DNA from: Drosophila persimilis
Taxonomy: Eukaryota; Arthropoda; Insecta; Diptera; Drosophilidae
Direction: 5' to 3'
Assembly: GCF_003286085.1 (NCBI RefSeq)
Contig: NW_020825312.1
Span: 3,472,001-3,536,000, forward strand
DNA length: 64,000 nt
Shown here: one piece after another, positions 1 to 13,228 of the stretch
Layout of the letters: the number at the start of each line of letters is the position of its first letter
Numbering within the stretch: the stretch's first letter is position 1
The notes under the pieces: generated by a model
Told to the model about the DNA's origin: nothing
The model's input: the letters and a program-made list of their open reading frames with translations, nothing else
Database searches by the model: none
Made by a program: the position numbers and the translations under genes

Positions 1-1182
1 GCCGCCGGTGAATGTCAGATCTCGCAGTCGAGTAAACCAAACAAATCAATTTGAATATGTCCGACACTGGATGCAGCAGATGCGAGGCCAAACAAGAGCT
101 CTGGCTCCTGTGATTGTTTGTCGAATAAAGTGAGTTTTTGAAATCCTAGACGATTCGATTGACTTCATTTCAAGCCGAAAGCCCAGTCTAATGATGAAAA
201 GGGATTAAGGAGTTTGCAAAAGTTAAACATATTCATGCCACTGCCACGGCATTGTTTTTTTGTCCTAGTTTTAAAATTTGTTCTGCAGTGAATCTATTTT
301 TTTTAAGTTTAATAATTTGTATTAAGAGTGTATTAAAATATAACACAACCATAAGATTCAAAAAGAAATGTGTTACCACGTTTGGTAGTACTTTTGTGCC
401 TGTTTTTTTTTGGATATCTAACGGTAAACATACTGCTAGACGACTGCTAGACGGTCGAAAGTCTGGACTCGGCTCTGACCAGCCATTTCCCTACGAAAAG
501 TGCCAAAAATGTCATCCCAAAACTAGCCAAATGATTAATTAATAAAGGATCGTGTAAATTGAAACGTGTATGATACGAAATCATTAAGAATAAATTTAAT
601 TTCAATTGCAGATATATTTTAGTCGAAATTAGAGGTTTAAAATAGCACAAAATCCGTCTTGCACGTACATTTATTATGGCAATAAAATGTTAATTAAATG
701 CTTTAATTATTTGCTTTGAGATTTAAAATTTGAAAAGTAAATACTCTTGGGGTCAGGGGGCGGGCCAATTAGCAAAAACGTTCTAAACCGCAAAATTCCT
801 TTCGTTTGGCAACATTCGGTTTCGTTTTTGTGGTTTTCTTTACAGATTCATACAGAACCCTTTTCTTCCCATACCAGGGATTCGGAGACCTGTTCCTTGG
901 CTGCTTCTTCGCATACCAGGGACTCAGAGCACCGATTCCTTCGATGTTTCCGTGAAGCAGAGGCGGCGGCAGAGATCTCAGTAAATATGTAATGGCAAAA
1001 CTATTATTTTGGGGCATGTAGCACTCCGTGCAGTCCTTTTATTGGAAACAAGAGCAGTGCAGGATCTGCAGCAGGAGTGGGTGCTGGGTGGCTTCTGTCC
1101 TTTGCTCTTAGAGCTCTCAAATATGCATAAACTAATTTCGGCTTATGCAACATTCTTTTCGGCACAGCGCCCCCGCGGCACT

Positions 1183-1253
1183 TCTGCTGCCTCCTGCCTG
1201 CTGCCTCCTGCCTGCTGCCTCCAGCCTACTGCCTCCTGCCTCCTGCCTCCTGC
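1183..1253. repeat. Degenerate CTGCCTC-type minisatellite
   Basis: A run of ctgcctcctgc-like units of 7-14 bp is repeated imperfectly. It is low-complexity non-coding DNA. Confidence 0.7.
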
Positions 1254-2980
1254 TGTAATATTCATTACCTAGCTGGCCCATATGTGCCGTGTGCCGTGTG
1301 CCGTCTGACGTCTGCCGAGAGCCGTTTTGGGCATCCTCCTCCCGCCCCTGAACCGATGAAACATTTAAATGCTAATAAATTTCGTTTACGAGGCAGATCT
1401 GAGCCGGACAACACGGTGGGACGGCTCATAAGAGAGACAGGTCTCCGCCGATGACGTCCGCGCTCCGCTCCTTCCACTCCGTTGCAGAAAGAAGGTGCAA
1501 AGTCAGAGGCGAGCTTCAGGCTCCACGAATGCCCTGCCGAAGAAGTGGTCACATCAAATGATTTATGGCTGCCAGGGCCCTACGTCGCCGTCGCCGTCTC
1601 CGGCTCTGAAACTCTCCCATCCGGTGGTCATCCGTTGTTTGTGCTCCCTTTTGAAGCGGTGGGGAGGGATGGGTGTGTGGGGGGGGGGGGACACACACAA
1701 ATAGCTTGAGGAATTTACGGATGCTTTGGATGCCGGCTGTGGCTCGTGAATATTTGGTGGATGCCACAACAGTGCGTCATAAATCAATTTTAATGTGAAA
1801 AATATTGCCGCATGCCTTTTCGGGGGGAATTTTTCATAAGCAAACAACAGAATTTTGAGAGGAATTCGGGAAGCGGGAAGCGGGAATTCCTTGTCCATTC
1901 GATGGGGGAGCACGCCACATGTGACACCTCGAATCCATTGAAGAATTTTCATGTTTATCCATCGATTTAAGGATCTGCTGTTTAGCCTTAGATATCCTTT
2001 GGGTCTCCTCTTCTTGAAGGCTCCATTAGTTTTGCCATTAAAGGGAATTACCTGAACATTTTTAATTCCCTTTCATGGCCTGTGGCCTCTGTTTTATTTC
2101 AGGTAACTCCCCCCTCCACCTCCCCCACCTCCTTTTTCTCCTCTGATTTCCTTTTAAGAATAAAACGTGCAATTTGTTTTGAACGTAAGTTTTAAGACCT
2201 TAAAATTATCTCTGTTTATTTATGGGGCGGAATTCCCTCTAAGGATAACAGCGAGAGAACGCACAGAACTTTGTGCAAAACTTTACAACGAATCCCACAG
2301 CCAGAGGAGGCTGCCTTTGAACAGTTTTATTTCTGTTTTTGATACCCTGTAATTGGTGTTCGCGTGGAGTATGCGACGATGCGAGTGGAGCGACGATAGA
2401 CCGTAGGCCAATGCTGCCGTGTGTTTACCCTATAATATTTTACAAAATATCGCATTTCATTTAGTTTTTCCACTCGCATTTTGGCGAGTGTGCAGGGGGC
2501 TTGCCCCCTATAGAGAAACCAGAGGCGGAGGGTATGCCAGAGTCCTGGTATCCTTTCCTGTCCAAATATCTGGCCAACAAGTTACCTTTTTGAAGGCAAC
2601 AAACGAACCTTTAAAGAACGGTTGCCAATGCGAGAATATGAAAATATTATCATCACTTTTGTGTCTCTGTTGTATCCATAGAATCCACCACATTTGAAAT
2701 TGTTGTCCTGGCTCTTTTCTGGCATGAAGCTTTGAGTATTTTTCAGGAATAAAATAATTTACATTCCTGCGAGTCGTGCCAGAAACAGTAGGAAAGAAAG
2801 GACATTCCTTCTGCACACATGTACATACATATACTCTCCCTCTTCCTCTCTCTCTGAAGTGGGGTTCCTTCATGGGAAAGCTTAAAGAACATCTATTTCG
2901 TGTTGACTTTAAAGTATTTCGCATCGTGGGGCACCGCAGGAGGGGCAGGAGCAAACAGAGAGACACACAATGGGGCGAAG

Positions 2981-3021
2981 GCGGCAGGCGGCTGGCGGCA
3001 GGCGGCAGGCGGCAGGCGGTG
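2981..3021. repeat. GGCGGCA heptamer tandem repeat
   Basis: Successive ggcggca/ggcggct units are seen, about six copies. Confidence 0.75.
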
Positions 3022-3341
3022 GAGTGCCAAAAAACCAATTTTGGTCATTATCCGAGACCATAAATCAAAGTCCTTGCAATTAGCGGCGAAGGTAGAAGTC
3101 CATTTTAAAATGAATTAAAACCAAAAAGCAAATCCGCAAAACGAACCGCACGGAAAACCGCACGGACACCGGAACGGCAGATGGGTATTGAACGATGGAT
3201 GGGTATCCGGTGGAATGGTGATGGCCGGGACACAAGTGGACACAGATGGACGCATGGCCAAGTCATCTGCGTGACTGGCAAAGTGGCAAGGCTTATGGAC
3301 CAGCCCTGGACGGATGTGGCATCCACAGTGACTCTGATTGC

Positions 3342-3369
3342 CGCTGCCGCTGCTGCTGCTGCTGCTGCT
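3342..3369. repeat. (GCT)n microsatellite
   Basis: Imperfect cgctgc units pass into a pure gct run of about eight copies. No supported gene reads through it. Confidence 0.85.
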
Positions 3370-3805
3370 GACAGATTGAGAGACAGAGCGGCAAAAACCA
3401 TGGAATCTCCTTGTCTGAATGAATCAATGAATGAGCGAGTCAATGAATGAACGAATGAATGAATGTTCATTTCGAGTCATTCAATTATCGAACGGCATCG
3501 TCAACGGCTACCCCTGCCCCTCCCCCTCCCCCACTAGCCCTCTGTCGATTATCTTCCATTTATAATGGCGATTGGTGGGGGTGGGAGAGCCCCAGTGTCT
3601 GTTGGGGATTTGAAGTCTAGTTTTAATCAATCAATAAATTACGTCGAGCCGCCTGCCCTCCTCCTCGGATGGGAAGGATGGGTGCGTCAGGGACATAGAT
3701 TTCGTGTTCGCTGAATGCGAAGTGATTTATGCAGGTATTGGGACGTCGTCGCCGCCACTCTCCCGTAATTACTGCCGCCAGTTCTTTCCAGTTCATTCCA
3801 ATCCG

Positions 3806-3851
3806 ATCCTGTCCTGTCCTGTCCTGTCCTGCCCTGTCCTGCCATGTCCTG
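3806..3851. repeat. (CTGTC)n pentamer repeat
   Basis: About eight copies of ctgtc/ctgcc are seen, imperfect at the 3' end. Confidence 0.8.
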
Positions 3852-6183
3852 GCCGGTGTGTGGTGCGGTCTGTCGGTGTCTCTTAATTTGATTTGTGTCA
3901 TGGGTGCGGCTGGCGATGCAGGTTCGGTTCGCCAGGAGATGGGTGCGTGGAGGTGTGGCCTCCTCTGGACAATGGACACTGATTGCGCTTCGTCTCGCTC
4001 CCACTCTCCCTGTCTGTTTCCCTTTCCCGAAGGGGTGTTGCATAGTTTGGGGCCTCTAAAGGGAGAAGAATCCGAAATCTTTCACATCTTAAGATCCCTA
4101 ACGAAAAAAGGGTACGGCATGGGGGCATCACTTTCGTTTTAAAATTCAGGAGGGGAATGCTGCTGGTCGTTCCGCTTTCTGTTTTGAAAACAAAAAAACT
4201 CTCTCCGGCCCTCAATTAGCATTCCCTGAAATCCGATAATGTCTGCCAGGGGTGAAGGGGGGGGTCTCCCCGAGGGTCGCAACGTCAACAAGTCGCGCCA
4301 CTAATTAGCATTAGATGTGGATCAAGGATCAACAAGCGACACGGACAGAGTGCGAGGACGAGGGAGACGAAGATGAAGCGCAGCGGAGGAGCGTCTAAAA
4401 TTTAATTTTCGAACGAGCCAAGCGGATGAAATGTCTGCTGGTCGGTCGTTTTTGGGGCTCTCAAGGCTCCTCTGCCGCTGCCCCGAGGAGTTGGCAAGGC
4501 CACGCCTGCCCCCTGCGGCCCGTCGTCTGGGCCCCGTATTGGGGTCAGGTCAATTTATGGGGGACAGCGCTTGACCCGGGCCGCATGCCACATGTCTGAA
4601 GAGGGGGGAGGGTTATCAGGGTATCAGGGTATCAGCAAATTATTTAGCAAATGGACTTCAAGGCAGCTTTTCCTTTGTTCTAAATGTTTGCTTTGAAACG
4701 GAAACTGAATTTGAGTGGCGGCATATCTCCGAGGTCCGTGCTCCGTTTTTGCGGCAGACAAGAAGGGATAACCGCAAAATGTCCAACCCCTTGGGGGGGG
4801 GGGAAGGGCCAAGCATGCGTCACTTTCCGCTCACTTAATGAAACGACGCGTCCCCCAAAAAAATACCCAGAGAAAATCCCAGTAATGTCTCGCTGCTGCT
4901 TGACACGCAAGCAATTCTGTGAAAAGTTTAACCGAGGAAGTTTACTACGGAACGACTTCCGGGAAATACACTGGACAAAAATACCCACAAAGATACGCAA
5001 GACACAAGCCAGAAGACGGAAATCTGTCTTCCATTATCTGTCTATAATATTTATTGGATATTCCTGCATCAGAACTCTGCACTGGTGTTTGCCTTTTTCT
5101 TTCAGTGTACATATGCATAGGTTTTGACGAGAGTCCTCAATGTGGTGGGCCGGCCAAGCGCCGCCTCCCGGTTGATCCTTTCATCTGGCAATTCTCAGAT
5201 TGTTGTAAATAATTGCCAGCACTTGAGAGCGAGCCCGTCCCTTGTTCCCTATCCGGCAGGACCTTGAAAGTAGGTGAAACTGGGCGAAACTGGGGCAAGG
5301 AATGGGGGGGATGGGTGTCTGCTGGCCGCCACAGAGGCTCAGACCGAGGCCGAGACCGAGGCTGAGGCTGTGGCTGTGGCATGTGTCGCCATTAACACAG
5401 TTGTGTGCTCGGAGGGACCTCTGAAACGGAAACCGGCAGAGCTCTCAGCTCTGTTCTCGGGGCCCCACAAAGGGAAATAATGGAATAATGGAAATCAAAT
5501 GTTAAACTGCTGGCAAAAGGAAATAAAGAGCAATTTGCTTGAATAAATATTTAGAAGAGTGTGCTCTCAAGTGGGATGTGGACGGACGAGGATGTGGACG
5601 GACAATGCCAGCAAGTCAATGCCTGTATGGAGAGAGCATGGTAATTCCAAGGACTGCCTGCCACATCCGCTCTTCCATCCGTTAATTGCGACCACACACA
5701 CACACACACAAAGAGGGAGAAAGGGATCGAGAGGGGGGGAGGAGCTACAATTACAATTGATTAATCCTGGGAAAAAGCACTTGACACAGCATAGAAAACG
5801 AAGGGGAATGGCTCCCTCCCCCTGCTCCTGCCCCTCCAGTAAAACATACACAAACGAGAATGTCATTAAAAGTTTCCAAAATGTTGTCAAGTGCCCAAAG
5901 ACGAAACTCAAACATACTTCACGAGACTCCACATATTTATATGTGCGTGTGCGTGTGTGTGTGCGTGTGCGTGTCCTTATACGAATTGTACTTACCTTCT
6001 ACGTAGGAAGACCCACTCGAAGCACAAAGGACACACACACAGCACAGCACAGCACAGCCCATCGCATCACCTCGCATCTCCCAGGGACTCCCATTTCCCA
6101 TTGTTATGAAATTAAATACTTGTCGAAAACAAGTGGGAGCCATAAATATATTGGCCAGCACGACTATGGCATACCCGCTAGTG

Positions 6184-6211
6184 GCTCTCTCTCTCTCTCT
6201 CTCTCTCTCTC
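6184..6211. repeat. (CT)n microsatellite
   Basis: An uninterrupted CT run lies immediately before one copy of the cagtgtggctaagca element that recurs at 6350. Confidence 0.85.
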
Positions 6212-6371
6212 AGTGTGGCTAAGCAGTAAAGGACGAACGTTTCATGTCACTTATCTGCCGATTATCTATTTATTTGAAGGCACAACCTCCAGGTAGCATA
6301 AAGAACCACTCTCTAGGGCGAAGAGAGAGAGGTTCTTTCCTCTCTTTTCCAGTGTGGCTAAGCACTAAAGG
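6211..6371. repeat. Pair of 22-bp direct repeats
   Basis: Near-identical copies at 6211-6232 and 6350-6371 begin cagtgtggctaagca and continue taaagg. A shorter relative, cagtgtggctta, lies near 7591. Each follows a CT-rich tract. The family is not recognised. Confidence 0.6.
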
Positions 6372-6880
6372 GTGTGCTCGTGTCTTCCGATCATCGAAGG
6401 AGACCAAGGGTCTCCCGCAACATAAAGATCTACTCTCTCGCAGAGTAGCTCTCCAGCTTTTTGAGGCATCATCCGTTGGCATCTCTGCCATTACAAATGC
6501 ACTCACAATTCCAATAACCTGATAAATAGTGCTGACGTTTCCACTCCGCCCACGTATTCAGATGTTAATTGGTTGCGACATTCAATTGATAGCTGGACAA
6601 ATCGAATAATTACATGGATCCAGGTACATGGTAGCCCTTGCAGCCGCTGCAGTGTTCCGCTTGCGGAACAATCCCCTCGGGTCCAATCGATAATCATGGC
6701 TCCCGCTTTGCCCCGTCCCCAGGGCTCGTCATCCGAATGGGAAACTTTGTGATTTCATAACCTTATATATACATCATGCATGAGGCGGCAGGAATTTGCC
6801 ATTAATTAGTCTGCAGGTGTTGTGGCGGTGGCGATGGCGATGGCGGACTGCGGACTCCGGAGGAGCACCAGGAACAGGTG

Positions 6881-6883
<3 letters not shown>

Positions 6884-6916
<33 letters not shown>
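6884..6916. repeat. (GT)n microsatellite
   Basis: An uninterrupted GT run of about 16 units. Confidence 0.9.
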
Positions 6917-6918
<2 letters not shown>

Positions 6919-7412
6919 GGGGGTGGCTGGTAGTCTGCTCATAAAAATTGGCAAACAAAGGCAACTTTTTCGCCGAAGGACGAGCCGCGGAGCAGCACGA
7001 CTGTGCGTGAGAGCAAGTGTGTGTGGCGCAGGGTTCGGGGCACGATTTACGTAAATTTTTATTACAATAATAACGCCGAATGACGGGAACGACCCTCCAC
7101 CGACAGCGCGAAATATACTTAATGAAAGAAAACCACAGCGATCGATTTGTGTATTGGCCATCCCCCCTGCCCCTTGCCCCTTGCCCCATGCCCCATCCAA
7201 GTGGGTGGGGACTGCACGACGAACCCTAATGATGACACATTCAAACGGGAGGCAGGCACCCCATCTAGGCCGCGGCACCGGTTGTCGGAGCATTTCCCAA
7301 ATGACGTAAGAAGTTGCGAAAGGACGACACCTCGCCAAAAACTGTGGCACGGATCAATAATCGATGTGTAAAAAGTCGGTTAATGTGAATGTGTCTATGT
7401 CCATGACTATGC

Positions 7413-7438
7413 TGTGTGTGTGTGTGTGTGTGTGTGTG
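7413..7438. repeat. (GT)n microsatellite
   Basis: An uninterrupted GT run of about 13 units. Confidence 0.9.
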
Positions 7439-8242
7439 GGTGCTTGTGGAATGGAAGGACCTCATTAAGAGTGCTGCAAGGATTTACTTACACCTTCAAT
7501 GGACTCGCACTTTGGTAATTGCATGGAAAGGCGGAGGATTCCCTGCAGAAATCTTGTAGGAAGCCGTGCTCTCGCTCTCCCTCTATCCCAGTGTGGCTTA
7601 ACCCTCACAGAGTATTACAAACTTTGGGAATAGATCTCAACATTTTAGTTACTTCAATCTCAAGTCAAGGTCTCAGCTTTTTGTGGGAAATATTCATTTC
7701 CTTTCACCTTTAAATTGCCATAAATTTCCATCAAGGGTATTTCAATCTGGTACCGAAACTGGTTTGTTTGGAGAGATTCTACAGGGAAAAACATTGCAGA
7801 TTTGTCCATCATTCGGATGCACGACTTTCTATCGTACTCCCGCCCAAATGTTGGCCAATTTTCTTCAATGGAAATCGGCTTAAAGGCCAATTAAAGCCGT
7901 CTTGCCAGCAGAGGCCTATCCCTGGCATGAAAGAGCAGGGTCCTTTAAAGGCAATAAGCTCATTAGAGATGTGTGTGTGTATTGCTTAGACAAAAGCCGC
8001 CACTTGGTTTAACCACAGGCTTACGTATGTCTGCTCGTTTCGTACGCTTCTCAGGTGCGAATTAGACACGAAATTTATGTTGAAATCATTTGATTTGTGA
8101 GTATTTTGGCAAACTTTGAGTTTGCACATAATTCATTAAGTCCCCTGTCCTTCGTCCTTTGTATGCGTGTGTGTGTGTGCTGTCAAAGCCAGCAGCGAAA
8201 ACTAAATGCGGCCTAAGCCCCTCGCAAGTTTTCGGGCCTGTC

Positions 8243-8292
8243 TCTCTGTCTGTCTGTCTGTCTGTCACATGTGTGTGTGTGTGTGTGTGTGT
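8243..8292. repeat. Compound (CTGT)n-(GT)n microsatellite
   Basis: A ctgt tetramer run of five to six units is followed, after a few bases, by a GT run of about 11 units. Confidence 0.85.
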
Positions 8293-8477
8293 CAATGTAC
8301 GTGTCAAATGCGAATCCCAGTTCGTGAATCCCAGTTTTGGGCCCTGGACAGCAATCACTGAGTCATGCCAGGCCGTGTCCAGGTTGCAGGAGAGAAGGAT
8401 GCGAGGGTATGGAATGGAATTAATTTGATATATCGGAGTGGCTTTGACCCCTCCACCGGATTTGATATGGGGGTTGG

Positions 8478-8480
<3 letters not shown>

Positions 8481-8511
<31 letters not shown>
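8481..8511. repeat. (CAG)n microsatellite
   Basis: About ten perfect cag units. No supported gene reads through it, so it is unlikely to encode polyglutamine here. Confidence 0.9.
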
Positions 8512-8513
<2 letters not shown>

Positions 8514-9384
8514 TGACAAGAAATTAACTCAAAAATTTGCCATTCCTGGAGCCAGAGACTGTGGGGACTGTGGGGACTGGGAAGCGGGGACAATTCTTGA
8601 GAATGTCAGTGCCATTCACGTATGTAGGTACTAGCTCCTCCTGGAGGCAAAATGGCGTTTATGTGTTTGCGTGTCAGCTATCGTGTCCCTGTCTCCCGGT
8701 GGCTGTCGACTGGGAGCAGTGGTGGCCATGTTGCATGTCCACCTGACATGGGGCAGACATTAGCAACAATGTCCCCCGTACACGTATCCCCAGCTAAATG
8801 TGTGTCGAATTTGCTTTGCAACAAAGTATTAGGCAAACAAGTGCAACTGCAACTGCCACTCCCACTCCCACTCCCACTCCGACTGCAGGGCGGCTTACAC
8901 GGCTCCCTGTGTACACTGTACAGTGTCCCAGTAATCAATTCTGCTCAGGGCTGTCCCCATTTCTCGGGGATCTTGTGTAAATATGTCGAATATTTCAAGG
9001 ATCGACTAAGAGCACATCCAATGACAGCCGAATCCCAGTCACAAACTGTTTTGGGGGATCCTCCAAGGGCTCTTAACATACAGTTTCCCATAAGCCAGGT
9101 GCTCAAACACCGATTACTGGGACACCGAGTTCGTGGAAAATTTTGTTGATACCAGAAATAATGCCACTCTCCAAAGGGGGAAATTAATGCCAAAAGATAG
9201 TTATCCTCGTGTGGGAACCACGCCATACGCGAGGGCTTGCGCCCTTTTCTGAAATGATTGCAACTTTTGCAACACACGCAGGGCAGGGCGGGGCGGGGCA
9301 GAGGGGTCAGTGTGTGGGGGACAGAGGCACAGGCACAAATTTGTCCGAGTGGTGCCTGCTGCCCCACAATAATCGACAACGTCG

Positions 9385-9425
9385 GCGGAGCGGAGTGGAG
9401 CGGAGCGGAGTGGAGCGGAGCGGAA
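9385..9425. repeat. GGAGC/GGAGT pentamer repeat
   Basis: Eight imperfect ggagc/ggagt units are seen in tandem. Confidence 0.75.
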
Positions 9426-10626
9426 TGGTGAATGGAAAATGAAGAATGAAGTCAGACACCACTTGTGCCTTTGTGGCAGTTTCTGGACCTTCCGTTCGAC
9501 CAGACCGGACCGGACCGGGCCGGCGCTCGCTCGTCCTTATGGCTTATCAAACGCCAATCAAAATGGCTCCTCTGGTATATAAAAAAGCAAAAAAAAAAAA
9601 AAAAAAGGGACGTAGGAGCCAGAGCCAGAGCGGGACGTGGCGTGGCGTTGCCCAGAGAGTGGCAGATGCCACGTGTCAGGCTATTTAGCATGGAAATTCG
9701 CTTTGTTACGACTACTATAACCAGGACACAATGCTGCATAGTGACCCGACCCGACCCGATCCGACCCCATTCACAGGTTACATAAAGACTTCAAGGTAAC
9801 CCCAACAGCAGAGCAGCAGAGCAGCTGAACAGCAGAACAGCAGAACCATGGAACAGAACACGCAAACGAAGCATTTAAATCGATTTCACCCGCGAATAAG
9901 AGCGCGCGGGACTCGACGGCAGGCAGGCGTCCATCGAGGCAGCGCCCGCAGTGTCTTGCCCCACGAGCAAAACACTTGCCAAACGGGCGCATAGCCACTG
10001 CAAATTTATCTGACTCAGACTTAGACTCTGACTCTCACTCTGACTCTGACTCTGTTCTGCCCCCGTAATTTATAGAGCTTCGAGAGCTCCAAGTGGCCAG
10101 AGCTGGAGCACTCCTCCTTGCAAAGGTGCATGTGCTGGAAATGGGGTCTCGTCTTCAGCGTGCTTCATTTGCAAACACATTGCGGCCCAGTTTCGGCCGA
10201 ATAACATCGATAAAACGAATAATGCGAATATGAACTAGGTTCTGCTCTGAAACTTTTCAAGCCACTTGGATGATGGCCAAGATATCTGCACTCCCAGAGA
10301 AATGCCTGATCCCAGCCCTCGAGGCTGGCAGGGATTTCTCTGATAAACTTTCGATTTGGCAATATTTTGTTAGGTTTTCGAAAAGTTGAAATTTATTTAA
10401 ACAATATTTATCGATTCGGGACATACATCCATTTTCGTTGAGCCTCGACAGCAGCGCTAGGTCCCGAAACCTGCCTGAACCATGGAAAATATGAGTGTTT
10501 GCCGAAAAATTTCAACTCTCCTCCTAACCCATTGCCAGCCGACTTGCCCCACACCCCCGCACGGCCATCCATGGGGTTCATTCAATTGCCAAACGATTAT
10601 CTCCGGCCTCATCAAACACATTGGCA

Positions 10627-10665
10627 GTGGCTGGGGCTGGGGCTGGGGCTGGGGCTGGGGCTGGG
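10627..10665. repeat. (GGGGCT)n hexamer repeat
   Basis: Six copies of a ggggct hexamer. Confidence 0.85.
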
Positions 10666-12021
10666 CCAGAGCATCCCTGACATCGGATCCGGGTTCGTTC
10701 CGTCTGACGTCGGGGATGCGGCCTGCCTGCAAATGAGCATCGCCGCCGCCTTGTTTGCGGTTCGCCCGTAGATCTACGGACTCTACGGGGGAATTTGTAT
10801 GCCGGCGGGCGTACTCAATCTTTGCTCTTTTGTGGGTCTGTGCGGTGTGCAGGCGGTGTGTGCACTCGACTGGATATCGAATGGGGAGTGTGGAGTGGGG
10901 AGTGGCGAGGCGGGCTATCCGCATCCATTGGGGGGGCATGGCTAGCGATGCCACAAACTATTTCAGGTGCCTAATCGCATTCTGACAGTTCTGAAAACAG
11001 TTTTCACTCGATGGGGGCCAACTCCCGGGCCCAACGCATCCAAGGGATATCTGCACCACAGAGAAAGCCAAAGCCAAAGCCGAATTCGAAGCCGAAGCCG
11101 AAGCCAAGTGCCGAATCTGGCAAACAAACAGCCGCATTGTCATTGAAATGTTGGCAGGACTTTTTGTCTCTCTGTTCCTTTTGTAGGTTGGCTTTATCGT
11201 AGTTTTTCTGTTTTTTCTTTACTTTCGAGAATTCTATTTTCCTTTTTTTTTTTGTGAGGGGCGGGAAGGGGGGGGTGGGGCACTCCCCAGTGCCTTTGCT
11301 CCATCAGAATCTATGTAGCTGTCATCGGGAGCCACACACTGATCCAGGCGAGGCTTTCGTTCGAGTTGGGGAGGCAAGGCACATCGGGAACTATAAATCA
11401 ACAAATTTGACAGCAAAATGTGCAAAGTGGTAAACAAAAACTGGCATCGGAAGCAGTTGCAGCCAAGGACAATGAAGGCAGAAGGACTGGAGCTGCTGCT
11501 GCTGCTGCTGCTGGCTGCCCAAACAGATTGCACAAGGGAATTATTCGACTATTCGGCTTTCCAGCTCTTTCTCTCTCCATCTCTCTGTGGGCCTGTGTCT
11601 GCGTCGGTGTCTGCCCGAAGGCCATTATTGGTGGTAATCAAGCGTGATTAATTGAATTGAAATTGAATTTTTGTTTTGTTTTGCATAACATGCTGCTCCT
11701 GGACGGCCAAATGCCCAAATGCTCCTCCCTCGGTGGGTGGGACACGTGCAATTTGGAATGTGGAATGTGGGTCAGGTGTCGGAAAAGAGGAAAACAGGAG
11801 AACAGGAGAACAGGAAAACATGAAAACAGCCAACGGGTCGAGTGTTTTTAAAGCACTCACATTTTCTATACACACTCTCGACTCGATATATGTATGTACC
11901 TTGGTTATTTTCGCCTGAAAGGGCGATGATTCTACAGGGAAATCTAATACTGATTGAATGTGCTCGTATTCCTAATTAACACATTCATTACCATGACTAC
12001 TCCCCAGAGCAATAGAGACAG

Positions 12022-12047
12022 GCAGAGAGAGAGAGAGAGAGAGAGAG
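12022..12047. repeat. (GA)n microsatellite
   Basis: An uninterrupted GA run just upstream of the 69-bp minisatellite. Confidence 0.85.
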
Positions 12048-12160
12048 TTAGCAGAGTAATAAATCTCTAATTGAGCAATGCATTGCCTCCACTCCACTCG
12101 AATCAAAAGAGAGCAGAACCATTGTGGGGATTGGGCAGAACAAAGCTTCCACCTACAACA

Positions 12161-12363
12161 TACACGAGGGTCGCTTCAACACATGGATCTACATGGGGAG
12201 TACCAACAGTCTACAGCACTGTGTAATTATACACGAGGGTCGCTCCAACACATGGATCTACATGGGGAGTACCAACAGTCTGCAGCACTGTGTAAATATA
12301 CACGAGGGTCGGTTGGACATATCTACATCTGGAGTACCAACAGTCTGCAGCACTGTGTAAATA
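12161..12363. repeat. 69-bp tandem minisatellite, three copies
   Basis: Copies start at 12161, 12230 and 12299, each opening tacacgagggtcg. Copies 1 and 2 are 69 bp and nearly identical. Copy 3 is about 65 bp with a diverged centre, and a stub (gcactgtgt) follows at 12371. The 69-bp period is a multiple of three, so a 159-codon frame (12078-12557) stays open through it. That frame has no recognisable domain and looks fortuitous. Confidence 0.9.
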
Positions 12364-13159
12364 TACATGTAGCACTGTGTCATTTTACATGCATTCCGTA
12401 TGCAAATGTATGCATGCGTGTATGTGTGTATGTATGTATGTATTTATGCGTGTGCATTGCATTCTCTGTCACAATTAACGGCACCTTGCTCGTCTCATTT
12501 GTTGTGCCGTCACTTCACGAAAGCGTGTGGGCGCTCGCTCGCCGCACTGCCAGCTGATCGCGTCCACTGATAAGCAGATGAATTTCAGATTTTAAGGCCC
12601 GTATAAACGCGACAGCGACAGCACAGAGAACACGCCGCTCTGTTGGATTATCTTTATGAATGGAATGATTCAAGTTTATACCGACACGAAACCGTGTTTA
12701 CATCACGATTACGATTACGACTCTTCTGGCATGGACCATTTATATTGAAGTTCAATTAAAAATTGAAATTAAATTGTTGGCTGTGGTGGCAGTTGGTCTC
12801 TGAATTAAAAAGCTGTACCTACATATCCTTTCCTCTTGCTGGGTCTGACGCAGCTCCGTCGCCAGCTGCTCTAAATGGGTTTTTCCACCTTGAATTCGCA
12901 TTAAACACGAAGTGTTTTTCCTTAGAACAGGCCCAGGAGCAAATCTGGGAGCGGGTGGTGGCTCTCTCTCGCACTGATGGGTATAGAGGCGAGGTCTGAC
13001 TTTTCATGGAAGGATGTACATACCTATAAGGAATGTCCTACTATGCATAAACTTGCTTTGTGTCTGTCTCTGTCAGAGGTTTAGATATATACGACTTTTT
13101 GGCAGATCTCAATAAATATGAATAAAATACGTAAAAATAACAACCTCGACTAACCCACC

Positions 13160-13228
13160 TTTCTGTTTTCTCTATCTCTCCCCCTCTCTCTCTCTCTCTC
13201 CCTCTTTCTCTTTCTCTGTCTCTCTTTG
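13160..13228. repeat. Pyrimidine (CT)-rich tract ending in CAG|GT
   Basis: About 60 bp of CT-rich sequence ends in tttgcag|gtaact at 13231/13232. It may be simple sequence or a splice-acceptor polypyrimidine tract; see the recursive-splicing finding. Confidence 0.6.

Noticed and set aside
5559..6296. 245-codon frame
   Set aside because: Composed of CA, GT and CT repeat translations (His-Thr, Val-Arg, Leu-Ser); no domain or splice context.
12161..12363. Regular repeats considered as a CRISPR array
   Set aside because: Direct tandem units without spacers in a fly nuclear genome; a minisatellite explains them.
12078..12557. 159-codon frame through the minisatellite
   Set aside because: Stays open because the repeat unit is 69 bp; no homology recognised and the tail is Cys/Val repeat from TGTA sequence.
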